Source of the DNA: Bacteroidales bacterium
Lineage (GTDB): Bacteria > Bacteroidota > Bacteroidia > Bacteroidales > UBA7960
DNA: 11,960 nt
NCBI GenBank assembly: GCA_003451785.1
Contig: DMJL01000168.1
Coordinates: 1-11,960, forward strand
Direction: 5' to 3'
Part shown: in pieces, positions 1 through 7,625 of the stretch
How positions within the stretch are numbered: the first letter of the stretch is position 1
Layout of the letters: the number at the start of each line of letters is the position of its first letter
Notes under the pieces: generated by a model
Database searches by the model: none
What the model saw: the letters and a program-made list of their open reading frames with translations, nothing else
Told to the model about the DNA's origin: nothing
Program-made: the position numbers and the translations under genes

Positions 1-1
1 C

Positions 2-166
2 GAAATGCAAAGCCTAATTACCCAATACGCCGAGCAACTGAGAGTAAATCCGGCAATAGACTTCCAAAATTTTAGGGATTTTATTGACACGGTAAAAACT
101 TCCATTATCGACAATCAAATAACCGGTAATGAAGTAGAATTGGCAAGGCAATTTTTGTTGAACTAA
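2..166 (+). CDS. C-terminal fragment of an unidentified protein
   Basis: An open frame enters from the left edge and ends at TAA 164-166, giving 54 residues. The peptide is polar and probably helical, with no motif I recognise; it ends in LARQFLLN. Its balanced composition and normal codon look suggest real coding sequence rather than a chance frame. An ATG at 5-7 could start a 53-residue peptide, but the frame is open to the edge and most likely continues upstream, so I treat it as the tail of a larger gene. It points away from the restriction/pAgo operon and nothing links it to that operon. No function is proposed. Confidence 0.5.
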   Translation, partial: EMQSLITQYAEQLRVNPAIDFQNFRDFIDTVKTSIIDNQITGNEVELARQFLLN

Positions 167-662
167 TTTTCTCCTTCTTCGGGGGCGAAAGTTGGCATCA
201 GCAATCAGTACCCCAATAATTTCGGGAATAGTCTGTGCAGTAAAAGCGGGAACAATTGCGCAGTACTAAGAGCGATAATTTTGCCTTCAACTTCATTTAG
301 CAAAGGCCTAAATACGCCCACATTCAAAACCCGGAACCGTTGTGCGCTAGTTACTAAAAACTCACCAAAAGGATATTCTCTGTGAGATGGAAAGAAGTTC
401 GTATTTTTGATGAATGCGAATAATTGTTGAAAGCATTGAAAAGATAATCGCTGTTTGTAATAAGCATACAGTGACGATATTATTCGCATTTGGAGCTAAG
501 GCGACCGAAAACATTGAGAAATCCAAAGACCTAATTGGTTGATTTTTCAGCAATAGAACTTTGCTACTATGCCATTCAATCCGTGGAGTCCAGAACCCAC
601 TTTAAAAAAACGGGGCGATATCCCAAAGCCATAAGTTAAGGGGAAATAAAAATTATACTTCT
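167..662. other. Gene-poor stretch left of the PH-domain gene
   Basis: About 500 bases with no gene I can support. Two overlapping minus-strand frames (205-489 and 362-553) are open but are in different phases, show no recognisable domain, and have no convincing start context. They may be a decayed gene or chance frames. I see no tRNA, no CRISPR repeat and no insertion-sequence end. The promoter and leader of the PH-domain gene must lie at the right end; a purine-rich AAGGGGAA around 638-645 is about 17 bases before its ATG, rather far for a normal ribosome binding site. Confidence 0.4.
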
Positions 663-1040
663 ATGGGACTTTTTTCAGCATTTCTTGGTAACGCAGGAGC
701 CGTTAGCCGAGATGAATTAGTAAAAAAATACGGACAGTTACTCACCGTATCAGAAGAAATAGAACTTGGATTCAAACTGATTAGGGAAACATTTATTTTT
801 ACCAACAAAAGGCTAATTCTTGTGGATATTCAAGGACTTACAGGAAGCAAAATTGAATATACATCTATTTCGTACAAAAGCATATCGCGATTCAGCATCG
901 AAACGGCTGGCACCTTTGATTTAGAAGCTGAATTGAAAATTTGGATTTCCAGTGAAGTTCAACCAAGTATTAAAAAACAATTCAACAAATCTGTAAATGT
1001 ATATGATGTTCAGAAGGTTTTGGCGCATCATGTATTATAA
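663..1040 (+). CDS. Bacterial PH-domain protein (bPH_1 / DUF1696-like)
   Basis: This 125-residue protein matches the single-domain bacterial pleckstrin-homology family in length and pattern. The typical core is visible: FTNKRLILVD near residues 46-55, then QGLTGSK, a KSISRFSIETAGTFDLEAEL stretch near residues 73-92, a strand ending in IWIS, and a C-terminal helix with NVYDVQKVLAHHVL. No signal peptide or membrane segment is seen, so it should be cytoplasmic. The family's cellular role is poorly defined; members are widespread stand-alone PH folds. The ATG at 663 is the natural start because it begins the conserved N-terminus MGLFSAFLGNAG. It is transcribed opposite to the defence operon and converges with the metallopeptidase gene across about 630 bases. 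It is probably a stand-alone cargo or housekeeping gene rather than part of the defence system. Confidence 0.85.
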   Translation: MGLFSAFLGNAGAVSRDELVKKYGQLLTVSEEIELGFKLIRETFIFTNKRLILVDIQGLTGSKIEYTSISYKSISRFSIETAGTFDLEAELKIWISSEVQPSIKKQFNKSVNVYDVQKVLAHHVL

Positions 1041-1675
1041 CAAAACCCGCCCAAAACACACTTGCTAACAGGAATCAGCAGTGCAATGAATTTTGTGTAA
1101 AACCATGTAATTTTCTGTTTGGTTTTGAAAGAATGTAAAAATAAGCAGATTCAAATCCATCTATTTTTACATTTTTTGTACAAATAAGCTTTTTTTGCAA
1201 GATTTTTTCGCTTATTTTGACATTTTCAAGGCAATTTCCCCTCTTGGTTGTTTCAACAAAAACTCACATAGTCTCGACGCTATGACGGGTTTTGGAGTGT
1301 ACTGAAGGCGGCTGAAGAAAACATGGCACTATCTGCCAATTCCAAACCCCCAAAAGGTAGTTGAGTTTGGTTCCTCTGAGTTTACCGAAGTGCAAGATTG
1401 AACCACAAAGCAACGCTTTGCGTGAGATACAATGAGCTTGGCGAAGTGTAATATCGAATGATGCAAAACTTCAGGTACCCCCAAAGCTACCTTGGCTGGC
1501 GAAGATTAGCAGTCTGATTGTTTAGATTACTTTCATTGGCTCTATATTTTGCGATAGGGCATTTTTTAAATTCTCTTTTTCTCTTGGATATCGAAAACCA
1601 CACACTTTTGTAAGCTTTGGTTTGCACTGCGGGATCGTGGGCTTGCAATTAGTTGTGCATTTATTCGTAGATTGC
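1041..1675. other. Long non-coding block between convergent genes
   Basis: About 630 bases with no supportable gene. The left part (1041-1250) is AT-rich and holds two inverted repeats. The middle (about 1250-1510) is noticeably richer in G and C than its flanks and holds short related segments: an ACCCCCAAA-type motif near 1346 and again near 1477; two imperfect direct copies of a GAAGTG-centred 19-mer at 1384-1402 and 1440-1458 (about 14 of 19 identical); and a small hairpin, CAAAGC (1405-1411 region) pairing with GCTTTG (1415-1420). All frames are broken by stops. It could be a decayed gene or a dispersed intergenic repeat of the genome; I cannot decide from this window. Confidence 0.4.
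1132..1173 (+). terminator. Stem-loop after the PH-domain gene, possible terminator
   Basis: A perfect 12-base inverted repeat (AATGTAAAAATA at 1132-1143 and its complement at 1162-1173) with an 18-base loop, followed by a short T run at 1174-1177. It lies 92 bases after the PH-domain stop. The stem is almost all A-T and the loop is long, so it would be a weak intrinsic terminator; it could instead be an unrelated inverted repeat. A second, shorter inverted repeat follows: AAATAAGC at 1182-1189 pairing with GCTTATTT at 1210-1217. Confidence 0.3.
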
Positions 1676-2413
1676 TTATGCTAATAATCTCTCCAATTTC
1701 ATTTTCCACCTTTCCCAGTCCTGCATTTCCTTTGTTTGTAAATCTATAAATTTCTGTGTGTGTTCGTGATGAATTAAATGACAGAGTTCGTGGATAATAA
1801 CATACTCGATACAACCTCTGGGAGCTTTAATCAACTCAGGATTAAGAATGATTTTTCCTTTTGAAGTACAACTTCCCCAGCGTGTTGGCATTTCTTTTAA
1901 TGATAAATTATGAATGATAAAAGATAGATTGTGTTTTAGTACAAACTTATCAATCAATGGTTTGGCAATTTCTATTAATTTAGCATTTGCTCTTTCTAAA
2001 TACCAATTTTCAACTAATTTCTTTGCTTTAGCTTTATTATTTGTATAAACTTTCAAAAAGCCCCCACTCAACTTTACACAATCATTTATAATTCCTAATT
2101 CAGCTTTCATTATTACCAAACGGTATTGTCTTCCCAGGTACAAATGAGTTTCTCCGCTTATGTATTTGCGTATAGGTGTCTTAGGTTGAAATGACAAAAA
2201 GAAAATTAGCTGTTTTATTATCCAGGGAGCTTTCTTTAGGATTTTCTCTTTTACTTTCTCCATGGAAGTGTCAACCGGGGCTTTAACTAACACTTCCATT
2301 TCAGGTGTTACGGTAATGCCAAGAGTTTTCCTGCCGGAGTACTCCAAGCGGAAATCAATTAATTTACTCCCAAATTGAACATTACCAATAATATTTAACC
2401 GTTCATCACTCAT
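1676..2413 (-). CDS. YgjP-like (DUF45, M48-type) zinc metallopeptidase
   Basis: This protein of about 245 residues belongs to the YgjP/DUF45 family of predicted zinc metallopeptidases, related to SprT and WSS1. The zinc site is explicit: HELCH, with H208, E209 and H212 when counted from the ATG start, and a third ligand H218 in HHEHTQKF. Ahead of it is the family signature MPTRWGSCTSKGKIILNPEL (about 175-194). The N-terminal half is the usual beta-rich YgjP domain with a short basic helix. No signal peptide is present, so it should act in the cytoplasm. The gene follows hsdR with a TGATG junction: the HsdR stop at 2413-2415 shares a base with the ATG at 2411-2413. A GTG at 2414-2416 in the same frame is an alternative start, one residue longer. 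YgjP-family genes frequently sit next to type I restriction genes; the substrate is unknown. Turnover of restriction subunits or of DNA-protein complexes would be guesses. Confidence 0.88.
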   Translation of the reverse strand: MSDERLNIIGNVQFGSKLIDFRLEYSGRKTLGITVTPEMEVLVKAPVDTSMEKVKEKILKKAPWIIKQLIFFLSFQPKTPIRKYISGETHLYLGRQYRLVIMKAELGIINDCVKLSGGFLKVYTNNKAKAKKLVENWYLERANAKLIEIAKPLIDKFVLKHNLSFIIHNLSLKEMPTRWGSCTSKGKIILNPELIKAPRGCIEYVIIHELCHLIHHEHTQKFIDLQTKEMQDWERWKMKLERLLA

Positions 2414-5400
2414 CACTTATATCTCAATTTAGCAACCTCAACACAATCGCTTGCAATTTTGTCCATTTCATCGTATGACAGGGCTATATTGTATTTGTCC
2501 CTTACTTCATCAAATAAATAGTCGCCAATTTCTATCAGCAGTTTGCCTGTAATATTGGTTTTGTATTGCCAGTCAATTATGGGTTTGCCTTTGTCCAAAA
2601 CACATTGTCGAATAAGGTCGTCAATTTGTAAAGCCGTCTGAGTTGAGATCTCTTTGCGAGTAATGTTGTCTTGAATTTTCTCAGAAAGAGTTTCTAATGT
2701 CAATCCATAAAATGCCTTTGCAATATCCCTTTCTCTTAGTTGCTCCGGCATGTCATCATCAGTATGAGCCAAAACATTGTTCATGATGTTTTGAACTCTG
2801 CTCAGATATTGAGCTTCGCTAATCCGCTTGGCTTCATATTCGGCAATCGTTTCTTTCAGCATCTGCGAAAACTTCTTGTAGAATGCAGGGTCCTCATCCA
2901 TTTTTTCGGTGATGTGTTTGGCTGTTCTGCTGGCTATCTTGTCTGCTTTAGCTGCTTTGCCTATTGTGTTTTCTACTTCCTGTTGAAATTTATCCTTATC
3001 GAAAATATTTACCAGTTCAGTAATGGATTCAATTTTCTCGGTGGTGATGTGTGTGTCAATCAGTTTTTGAATTTGCCCTTCGTATTGTTTGTAGTCAATT
3101 TCATCACTGTATCTTTCCACTACTGCCACGCGAAGTTTTAGGAACACGGTCAAATCTTTTTTGTAGCGATTGATGATTTTTTCTTCAACATCTTTGTGGA
3201 ATTGAATAGAAGACAAAGCCAGCTTCAAACTCTTGGCAAAAGCAGCAAGCTTATCGTAAAACAAAACCCTGATTGCATCATCTTTCAATAATTGCTGATA
3301 AGCTTCAGCATCTCGCTTGTTGGCAATGGTTTTGAAAATATCCCAAAGGTCGGAATGCTTTTGTGGTAGTTTTTTGATTTCATCCGAAATGTTGGTGAGT
3401 GTTCCAGCCAAATCTTCTTCGTCAAAGTCTTCAAATGATGAGTACATCTGTAAAGCATCATCCAGATTTTCAATCACACCATAGTAATCTATGATGTACC
3501 CGAATTCCTTGTCAGGAAATATTCGATTTACCCTTGCAATGGCTTGCAGGAGTTTGTGACCTTGAAGATTTCTGGTTAAGTATAATACGGTATTTTTTGG
3601 CTCGTCGAAACCTGTGAGCAGTTTGTCAACCACAATAATGATTTCCGGGTCTTTCTGATTTTTGAAACGGCTGATAATATTTTTTTCATAGCTTTTAGGG
3701 TTGCCATGCTCGTCCATCATCTTTTTCCAAAATTGATTTTCCTTCTCGGTTGACTTTTGATAGGCGCTATCTTCGCCTTCTCTCTGGTCAATGGATGAAA
3801 TCAGTACTTCGCTAGTAACAATACCAATTTCATCTAAATTTTCTTTGAACTTGATGGCATTCAATTTCCTATCGCAAACCAATTGCCCCTTAAAAGGTGT
3901 TCTGCCTTGCCAGTTATTACGAATATGATAGCTGATGTCCCATGCAATCATTCTCATTTTTTGCTCGGCTGAATTCAAATGGTCGTATCGGGCAAACTTC
4001 TTTTTGATGTCGGCTTTCTGATATTCGGTTAATGGTTCTGAAATCATTGCGAAAAAGGTGTCAATCGGACTGGCGTTTACATCCTGCAAAGCCAATCGGC
4101 CTTCATAAAGTAATGGAACAACCGCTTTGTCGCTTACAGCCTGGTCAACCGTGTAAGCGTCAATTATGCCACCAAATTTTGCTGCCGTGCTTTTGTCTTT
4201 TCTGAACAAAGGTGTTCCGGTCATGGCTATGAAACAGGCATTGGGCAAAGTTTTTTGCATGTCGATATTAAAAATACCATGCTGTGTTCTGTGTCCCTCA
4301 TCCACTAATACAAAAATATCATGGCTCTCCAATGGCTTATGGATTTTCTTAACTGCTGCTACAAACTTGTTGATGATGGTAGTTACCACTGCATCGCTTC
4401 TGCTTTCTAATAATTCCACTAAACGCTGTCCAGTAGTTGCATTTTCCACAAATTTGCCACACTTGCGAAAGGTGCCTGTAATTTGATTGTCCAAATCCGT
4501 TCTGTCAGTTACCAAAACAATTTTAGGATTACGAATGCTTGGCTCCATCGCAATGGCTTGTGCCAGCATCACCATGGTTAATGACTTTCCGCTTCCTTGT
4601 GTGTGCCAAATAACGCCCCCTTTTCGTTTGCCATGTTCAATATTCCTGATGCGCTGCATGGATTCTTTTACGACAAAAAACTGCTGGTAACGGACTACCT
4701 TTTTTTCCCCATTCTCAAACAAGATGAAATTAAAAACAATATCCATCAATCGTTCAGGGCGGCACAAGCCATATAGGTAGTTGTCCTGTTCGGTCGGAAG
4801 AATTTCTTCTTGTTCTAAAGCATCAAAATATTGTCGAACATATTTGAAGCGGTCAGAAAACAATTGTTCTTTTATAGAAACCAGAAGTGGCCTGTTTTTG
4901 AGTTCCTGTAATTTGTAGTTGCGTTCATCTTCATCATTGCTGAATTTCTCCTTCCACTTTGCCCAAAATTTTTCGGGTGTGGCATTGGTGGCAAAAGCAG
5001 CTTCCTGTGTGGCAATGCTCAATGTGAGTTGCGAATACACATACAAACTTCTGATTCCATCTTCCTGCTGATTTCGCAAATGCTGACTAATAGCTTGTTT
5101 CAAAGGTTCTTTCATATCCGGCCGTTTGCATTCAATAATGCAAATTGGAATACCGTTTACGAACAACACCAAATCAGGGCGGTAATGCTCTTTGCTCGTG
5201 CTTCGCATTACGCTGTACTCTTCGGTTACATGAAATACATTGTTGCTGATGTTTTTCCAGTCAATGTATTGCAGCGTAAAACTCTTTTTGTCGCCATCTA
5301 CACTTTGTTCCAATGCCTGACCCAAGGTAAGCAGGTTGTATGCCTTTTCACTGGCTGCAATGTAGCCTTCGTTCATAGGCAGGTTTTTCAACGCCAATAT

Positions 5401-5634
5401 GCCCCGTTCAATATTCTCATCTGTAAAAATGCTGGTTTTGCTGGCACTTACCCGAATGCTGTTGATTTCCTTCAATTGCTTCCGCAATACATCTTCCAGC
5501 AATACATTGGTTGTTTTGCCGCCTCTTTGCCGTTCCGCTTCTGCCTGACTCAAATAGGCGTAACCCAAATTCACCAGCATTTGAATGGCCGGTATCTGGC
5601 TGATATGGTCTTCTTTAAAACTTGGTGTGTCCAT
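2413..5634 (-). CDS. hsdR: Type I restriction endonuclease subunit R (HsdR)
   Basis: HsdR is the motor and nuclease subunit of type I restriction enzymes; it translocates DNA using ATP and cuts it away from the recognition site when that site is unmodified. At 1073 residues it has the usual full length. The N-terminal HSDR_N nuclease of PD-(D/E)XK type shows RPDLVLFVNG with D154, followed by E168-C-K170. The superfamily 2 helicase core follows: Walker A TQGSGKS (345-351, K350), the DEGH box (445-448), MTGTP (471-475), a VVDKLLTGFDEP stretch (about 668-679) and motif VI QAIARVNR (697-704). The long helical C-terminal part (about 740-1073) is the region that normally docks on the methylase. The start MDTPSFKEDHISQIPA is typical of the family. 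All catalytic motifs are intact. It is separated from the preceding AlbA_2 gene by about 320 bases, while the next gene overlaps its stop. HsdM is not in view, so completeness of the enzyme cannot be confirmed here. Confidence 0.97.
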   Translation of the reverse strand: MDTPSFKEDHISQIPAIQMLVNLGYAYLSQAEAERQRGGKTTNVLLEDVLRKQLKEINSIRVSASKTSIFTDENIERGILALKNLPMNEGYIAASEKAYNLLTLGQALEQSVDGDKKSFTLQYIDWKNISNNVFHVTEEYSVMRSTSKEHYRPDLVLFVNGIPICIIECKRPDMKEPLKQAISQHLRNQQEDGIRSLYVYSQLTLSIATQEAAFATNATPEKFWAKWKEKFSNDEDERNYKLQELKNRPLLVSIKEQLFSDRFKYVRQYFDALEQEEILPTEQDNYLYGLCRPERLMDIVFNFILFENGEKKVVRYQQFFVVKESMQRIRNIEHGKRKGGVIWHTQGSGKSLTMVMLAQAIAMEPSIRNPKIVLVTDRTDLDNQITGTFRKCGKFVENATTGQRLVELLESRSDAVVTTIINKFVAAVKKIHKPLESHDIFVLVDEGHRTQHGIFNIDMQKTLPNACFIAMTGTPLFRKDKSTAAKFGGIIDAYTVDQAVSDKAVVPLLYEGRLALQDVNASPIDTFFAMISEPLTEYQKADIKKKFARYDHLNSAEQKMRMIAWDISYHIRNNWQGRTPFKGQLVCDRKLNAIKFKENLDEIGIVTSEVLISSIDQREGEDSAYQKSTEKENQFWKKMMDEHGNPKSYEKNIISRFKNQKDPEIIIVVDKLLTGFDEPKNTVLYLTRNLQGHKLLQAIARVNRIFPDKEFGYIIDYYGVIENLDDALQMYSSFEDFDEEDLAGTLTNISDEIKKLPQKHSDLWDIFKTIANKRDAEAYQQLLKDDAIRVLFYDKLAAFAKSLKLALSSIQFHKDVEEKIINRYKKDLTVFLKLRVAVVERYSDEIDYKQYEGQIQKLIDTHITTEKIESITELVNIFDKDKFQQEVENTIGKAAKADKIASRTAKHITEKMDEDPAFYKKFSQMLKETIAEYEAKRISEAQYLSRVQNIMNNVLAHTDDDMPEQLRERDIAKAFYGLTLETLSEKIQDNITRKEISTQTALQIDDLIRQCVLDKGKPIIDWQYKTNITGKLLIEIGDYLFDEVRDKYNIALSYDEMDKIASDCVEVAKLRYK

Positions 5635-5957
5635 TATTTTTTCATTTTTAGAGAACCGGATGCCCGATACAGAGAATTGAATTTGTCCGGGGCCGGAGCC
5701 AATACAGAGAATCCGGAGCCGGATACAGAGAATTGAACAACAGGCGAATAGTGTTTAATTTTGTTGATTATCAGGCATTTATGTGTTTTGCCAATTAAAA
5801 ACACTATCTTTAGTAGTTGCGATACAAAGAATTGCCCCATCACTTCCAGCATCTTCATTAGCTCTTTTATCTTTAGCATATAGAGAATCATTAACGGCAT
5901 TTAAACAATTAGCTGCTTTTTCATTTCTTCTAATAATTCTTCTAATAAGTTTACTAA
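5635..5957. other. Spacer between the AlbA_2 gene and hsdR
   Basis: A 323-base gap, the only large break in an otherwise tightly packed minus-strand operon. Its hsdR-proximal part carries a cluster of short GC-rich repeats (5656-5733). Its other part is AT-rich and open in several frames on both strands, none with a recognisable product. It may hold a separate promoter for hsdR and the metallopeptidase, but I find no clear Bacteroidota-type TAnnTTTG element. The hsdR start is preceded only by A-rich sequence, without a strong ribosome binding site. Confidence 0.45.
5656..5733. repeat. Three imperfect copies of a roughly 21-base repeat
   Basis: Copies lie at 5656-5677, 5693-5712 and 5713-5733; the last two are directly adjacent and the first is separated by 15 bases. 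Each has a CCGGA-rich half followed by (G/A)ATACAGAGAAT. The 16-mer GATACAGAGAATTGAA occurs exactly at 5666-5681 and 5722-5737, and a one-mismatch relative, GATACAAAGAATTG, lies at 5821-5834. The unit is much richer in G and C than the surrounding spacer. The block sits just upstream of the hsdR ATG (5632-5634). It is too short and too irregular for a CRISPR array; it is either a small tandem duplication or a piece of a dispersed genome repeat. Confidence 0.6.
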
Positions 5958-7625
5958 TTACTTCGATTTAATTAGAACCCACTTTGGCATTTTGAATGTC
6001 CCCTTATTTTCTATCTTATTCTTCTTTCTTAGCTCTGATAACAAGTTGTTTATCTTTATCTTCTTTTGTTTCTCATCCATCCAGTCCGGCAGCTTTTTCC
6101 ACAGCAGTTCATCAACATCACTTCTTTCCATACTCGTATGTTCTCTAATTGCCTTCTCTATTAAATCCAGATAATAACTCTTATCAAAAGCCTTGTTTTT
6201 TGAATAAGCTGCTTTTTGTCCTGTTTTCTCGGCTACTTTCAATCCTATGTAATAATTGGGCTTTCTGCCTTCAATTAATTTTTTGCTTTTCAGGTGTTTT
6301 TCCTCAAATTCAGATAAGGTCTGTTTCTTTTGCACTTTGTCCAACATGATGATTTCTTCCAATGTCAGGTCTTTGTTTCGTGCCAACAATCGGGCATATT
6401 CAATGTCTAATATCTTACCAGAGATGGTCACTTTAACCTTACCACCGGAAAGGTCATAATCGGGCATAGGGAAGAAACGCTGCCGCTGAAAATTGAAAAT
6501 CTTCCTGATACCACCTCCGGCAGTGTCAACCATTTTAAGGTTGAACATAGCCGAAGCCAAAAAACGATTTCGGTAATGTTCTTCAGGAGCATCTTCCTTA
6601 ACTACTTTCTCTACACTTCCGGGAATAAACGAACCAAGGTTCGTAAAAATTAGTTGGTCGTCCATTTCTACCACATTGATTTTACCATGCTTGGTGTAAT
6701 CCTGATGGGCTATGCAGTTGTTCAATGCCTCACGAATGGAATAGGGTTCGTATTGATTTACTTCATCAGGGAAAAGTGTTCCTTCTTTGATGTAGCGGTA
6801 TTTTAGGTTGCGAATTCTGGAATACACTTTATCAACTGCCAATATCAAGGGGCAGCCAAAAATGGCATAATCTTTATCGTTGCCCTGAGCATCTTTCAAT
6901 AGCCATCTCACTTTCGCTTCGGCAGGATTGATAAAATGTTCTGCTTCTTCTTTGCCTAACAGAATAATAGCAGTGCGGGTGATTTTTCCTTTGATGGTAA
7001 TTTTTGCCTTGTTCAAAAAGGTGATGTCGCCCCATCCGTCAACATCTATGGCTTTTTCAGGGAATTTATTCTTGAAGTTTTTTCTGGCTAAAGCAATGGC
7101 CTCTTGGTCTAAGTCATTTATTCCTGCACCGGGAACCAGAGCAGCACTCCAGTCTTCAGTTGTGGCTTGTGCACGGATGCGCTCTATTTCTTCCAGATTT
7201 AAAGGAGAAAGTTCCTCGTCATCCCTGCCATAGTAATGTCCATCAAAAGCAATGGGAAAACCTTTAGGCGCGGCAGGAATTTGAAACATCACCACACGAC
7301 CTTCCGGTTCATTCAGTTCGAAAATTTCAATAAATGTGATTCTATTGGTGGTTTTATTGGCTATTTCGCTTTTCAAATTATCCAAATCCTTTCGTTGTAG
7401 GCGAAACTGACTGCCAACAATATGGTGCTTCTTATGCTCCACCCCAAATACCAGCCATGCATAGGGCTTACCTTTCAGGTTGGCTTCATTGCTTAGGGCA
7501 GAAAAATATTTGCCCAGTTTTGTGAAGTCATACCCGGTCCTGGCTTCCTTAAACTCTACAATTTCGTTCTCCGCTGGGAGATTGCGGAGTGACTGGAGTG
7601 TATGTTTTAGTTCTGCTATGTTCAT
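5958..7625 (-). CDS. AlbA_2 (Schlafen-type) DNA-binding protein with HATPase_c_4 domain
   Basis: A 555-residue protein of the COG2865 type. The N-terminal AlbA_2/Schlafen nucleic-acid-binding domain (about 1-135) shows ENEIVEFKEAR (20-30; E24, K26) and WLVFGVE (57-63). The central region carries a GHKL-like ATP-binding domain, HATPase_c_4: the N-box-like IREALNNCIAHQDY (297-310; E299, N302, N303), FTNLGSF (327-333) and the glycine-rich DTAGGGIRKIF (367-377). The C-terminal 130 residues are charged and probably winged-helix-like. No membrane segment is present. Its ATG overlaps the stop of the membrane-protein gene as ATGA (7622-7625), so the two are likely translationally coupled. Proteins of this family are common accessory genes between hsdS and hsdR in type I loci and are often annotated as ATP-binding or transcriptional regulators; the actual function is not settled. 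Here it could serve the restriction system, regulate the operon, or take part in the pAgo module. Family call is firm; role is open. Confidence 0.9.
   Translation of the reverse strand: MNIAELKHTLQSLRNLPAENEIVEFKEARTGYDFTKLGKYFSALSNEANLKGKPYAWLVFGVEHKKHHIVGSQFRLQRKDLDNLKSEIANKTTNRITFIEIFELNEPEGRVVMFQIPAAPKGFPIAFDGHYYGRDDEELSPLNLEEIERIRAQATTEDWSAALVPGAGINDLDQEAIALARKNFKNKFPEKAIDVDGWGDITFLNKAKITIKGKITRTAIILLGKEEAEHFINPAEAKVRWLLKDAQGNDKDYAIFGCPLILAVDKVYSRIRNLKYRYIKEGTLFPDEVNQYEPYSIREALNNCIAHQDYTKHGKINVVEMDDQLIFTNLGSFIPGSVEKVVKEDAPEEHYRNRFLASAMFNLKMVDTAGGGIRKIFNFQRQRFFPMPDYDLSGGKVKVTISGKILDIEYARLLARNKDLTLEEIIMLDKVQKKQTLSEFEEKHLKSKKLIEGRKPNYYIGLKVAEKTGQKAAYSKNKAFDKSYYLDLIEKAIREHTSMERSDVDELLWKKLPDWMDEKQKKIKINNLLSELRKKNKIENKGTFKMPKWVLIKSK

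Noticed and set aside
310..360. Integron attC-like motif (CGTTGTGCGC) with a possible partner near 1060-1085
   Set aside because: No paired R and L boxes with the right symmetry could be found, and there is no cassette array or integrase in the window.
205..553. Two overlapping minus-strand frames of 94 and 63 codons left of the PH-domain gene
   Set aside because: Different phases, no domain, no convincing start or ribosome binding site, and no homology I recognise; at best a decayed gene.
1041..1250. Minus-strand open frame of about 60 codons running from near 1250 towards 1080
   Set aside because: No usable start codon (an ATG is followed at once by TGA), no domain, and the region is dominated by AT-rich inverted repeats.
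5029..5736. 235-residue plus-strand open frame antisense to the start of hsdR
   Set aside because: It lies entirely over the intact HsdR N-terminal nuclease region and the repeat block, has no recognisable domain, and its end is made of translated short repeats; it is a shadow frame.
5656..5737. Possible CRISPR array in the spacer upstream of hsdR
   Set aside because: Copies are imperfect, two are adjacent with no spacer, the unit is only about 21 bases, and there are no cas genes.
5634..5900. 88-codon minus-strand frame between AlbA_2 and hsdR
   Set aside because: The C-terminal third is a translation of the short repeat cluster and the rest is low-complexity; it competes with another open minus frame and a plus frame in the same AT-rich spacer.
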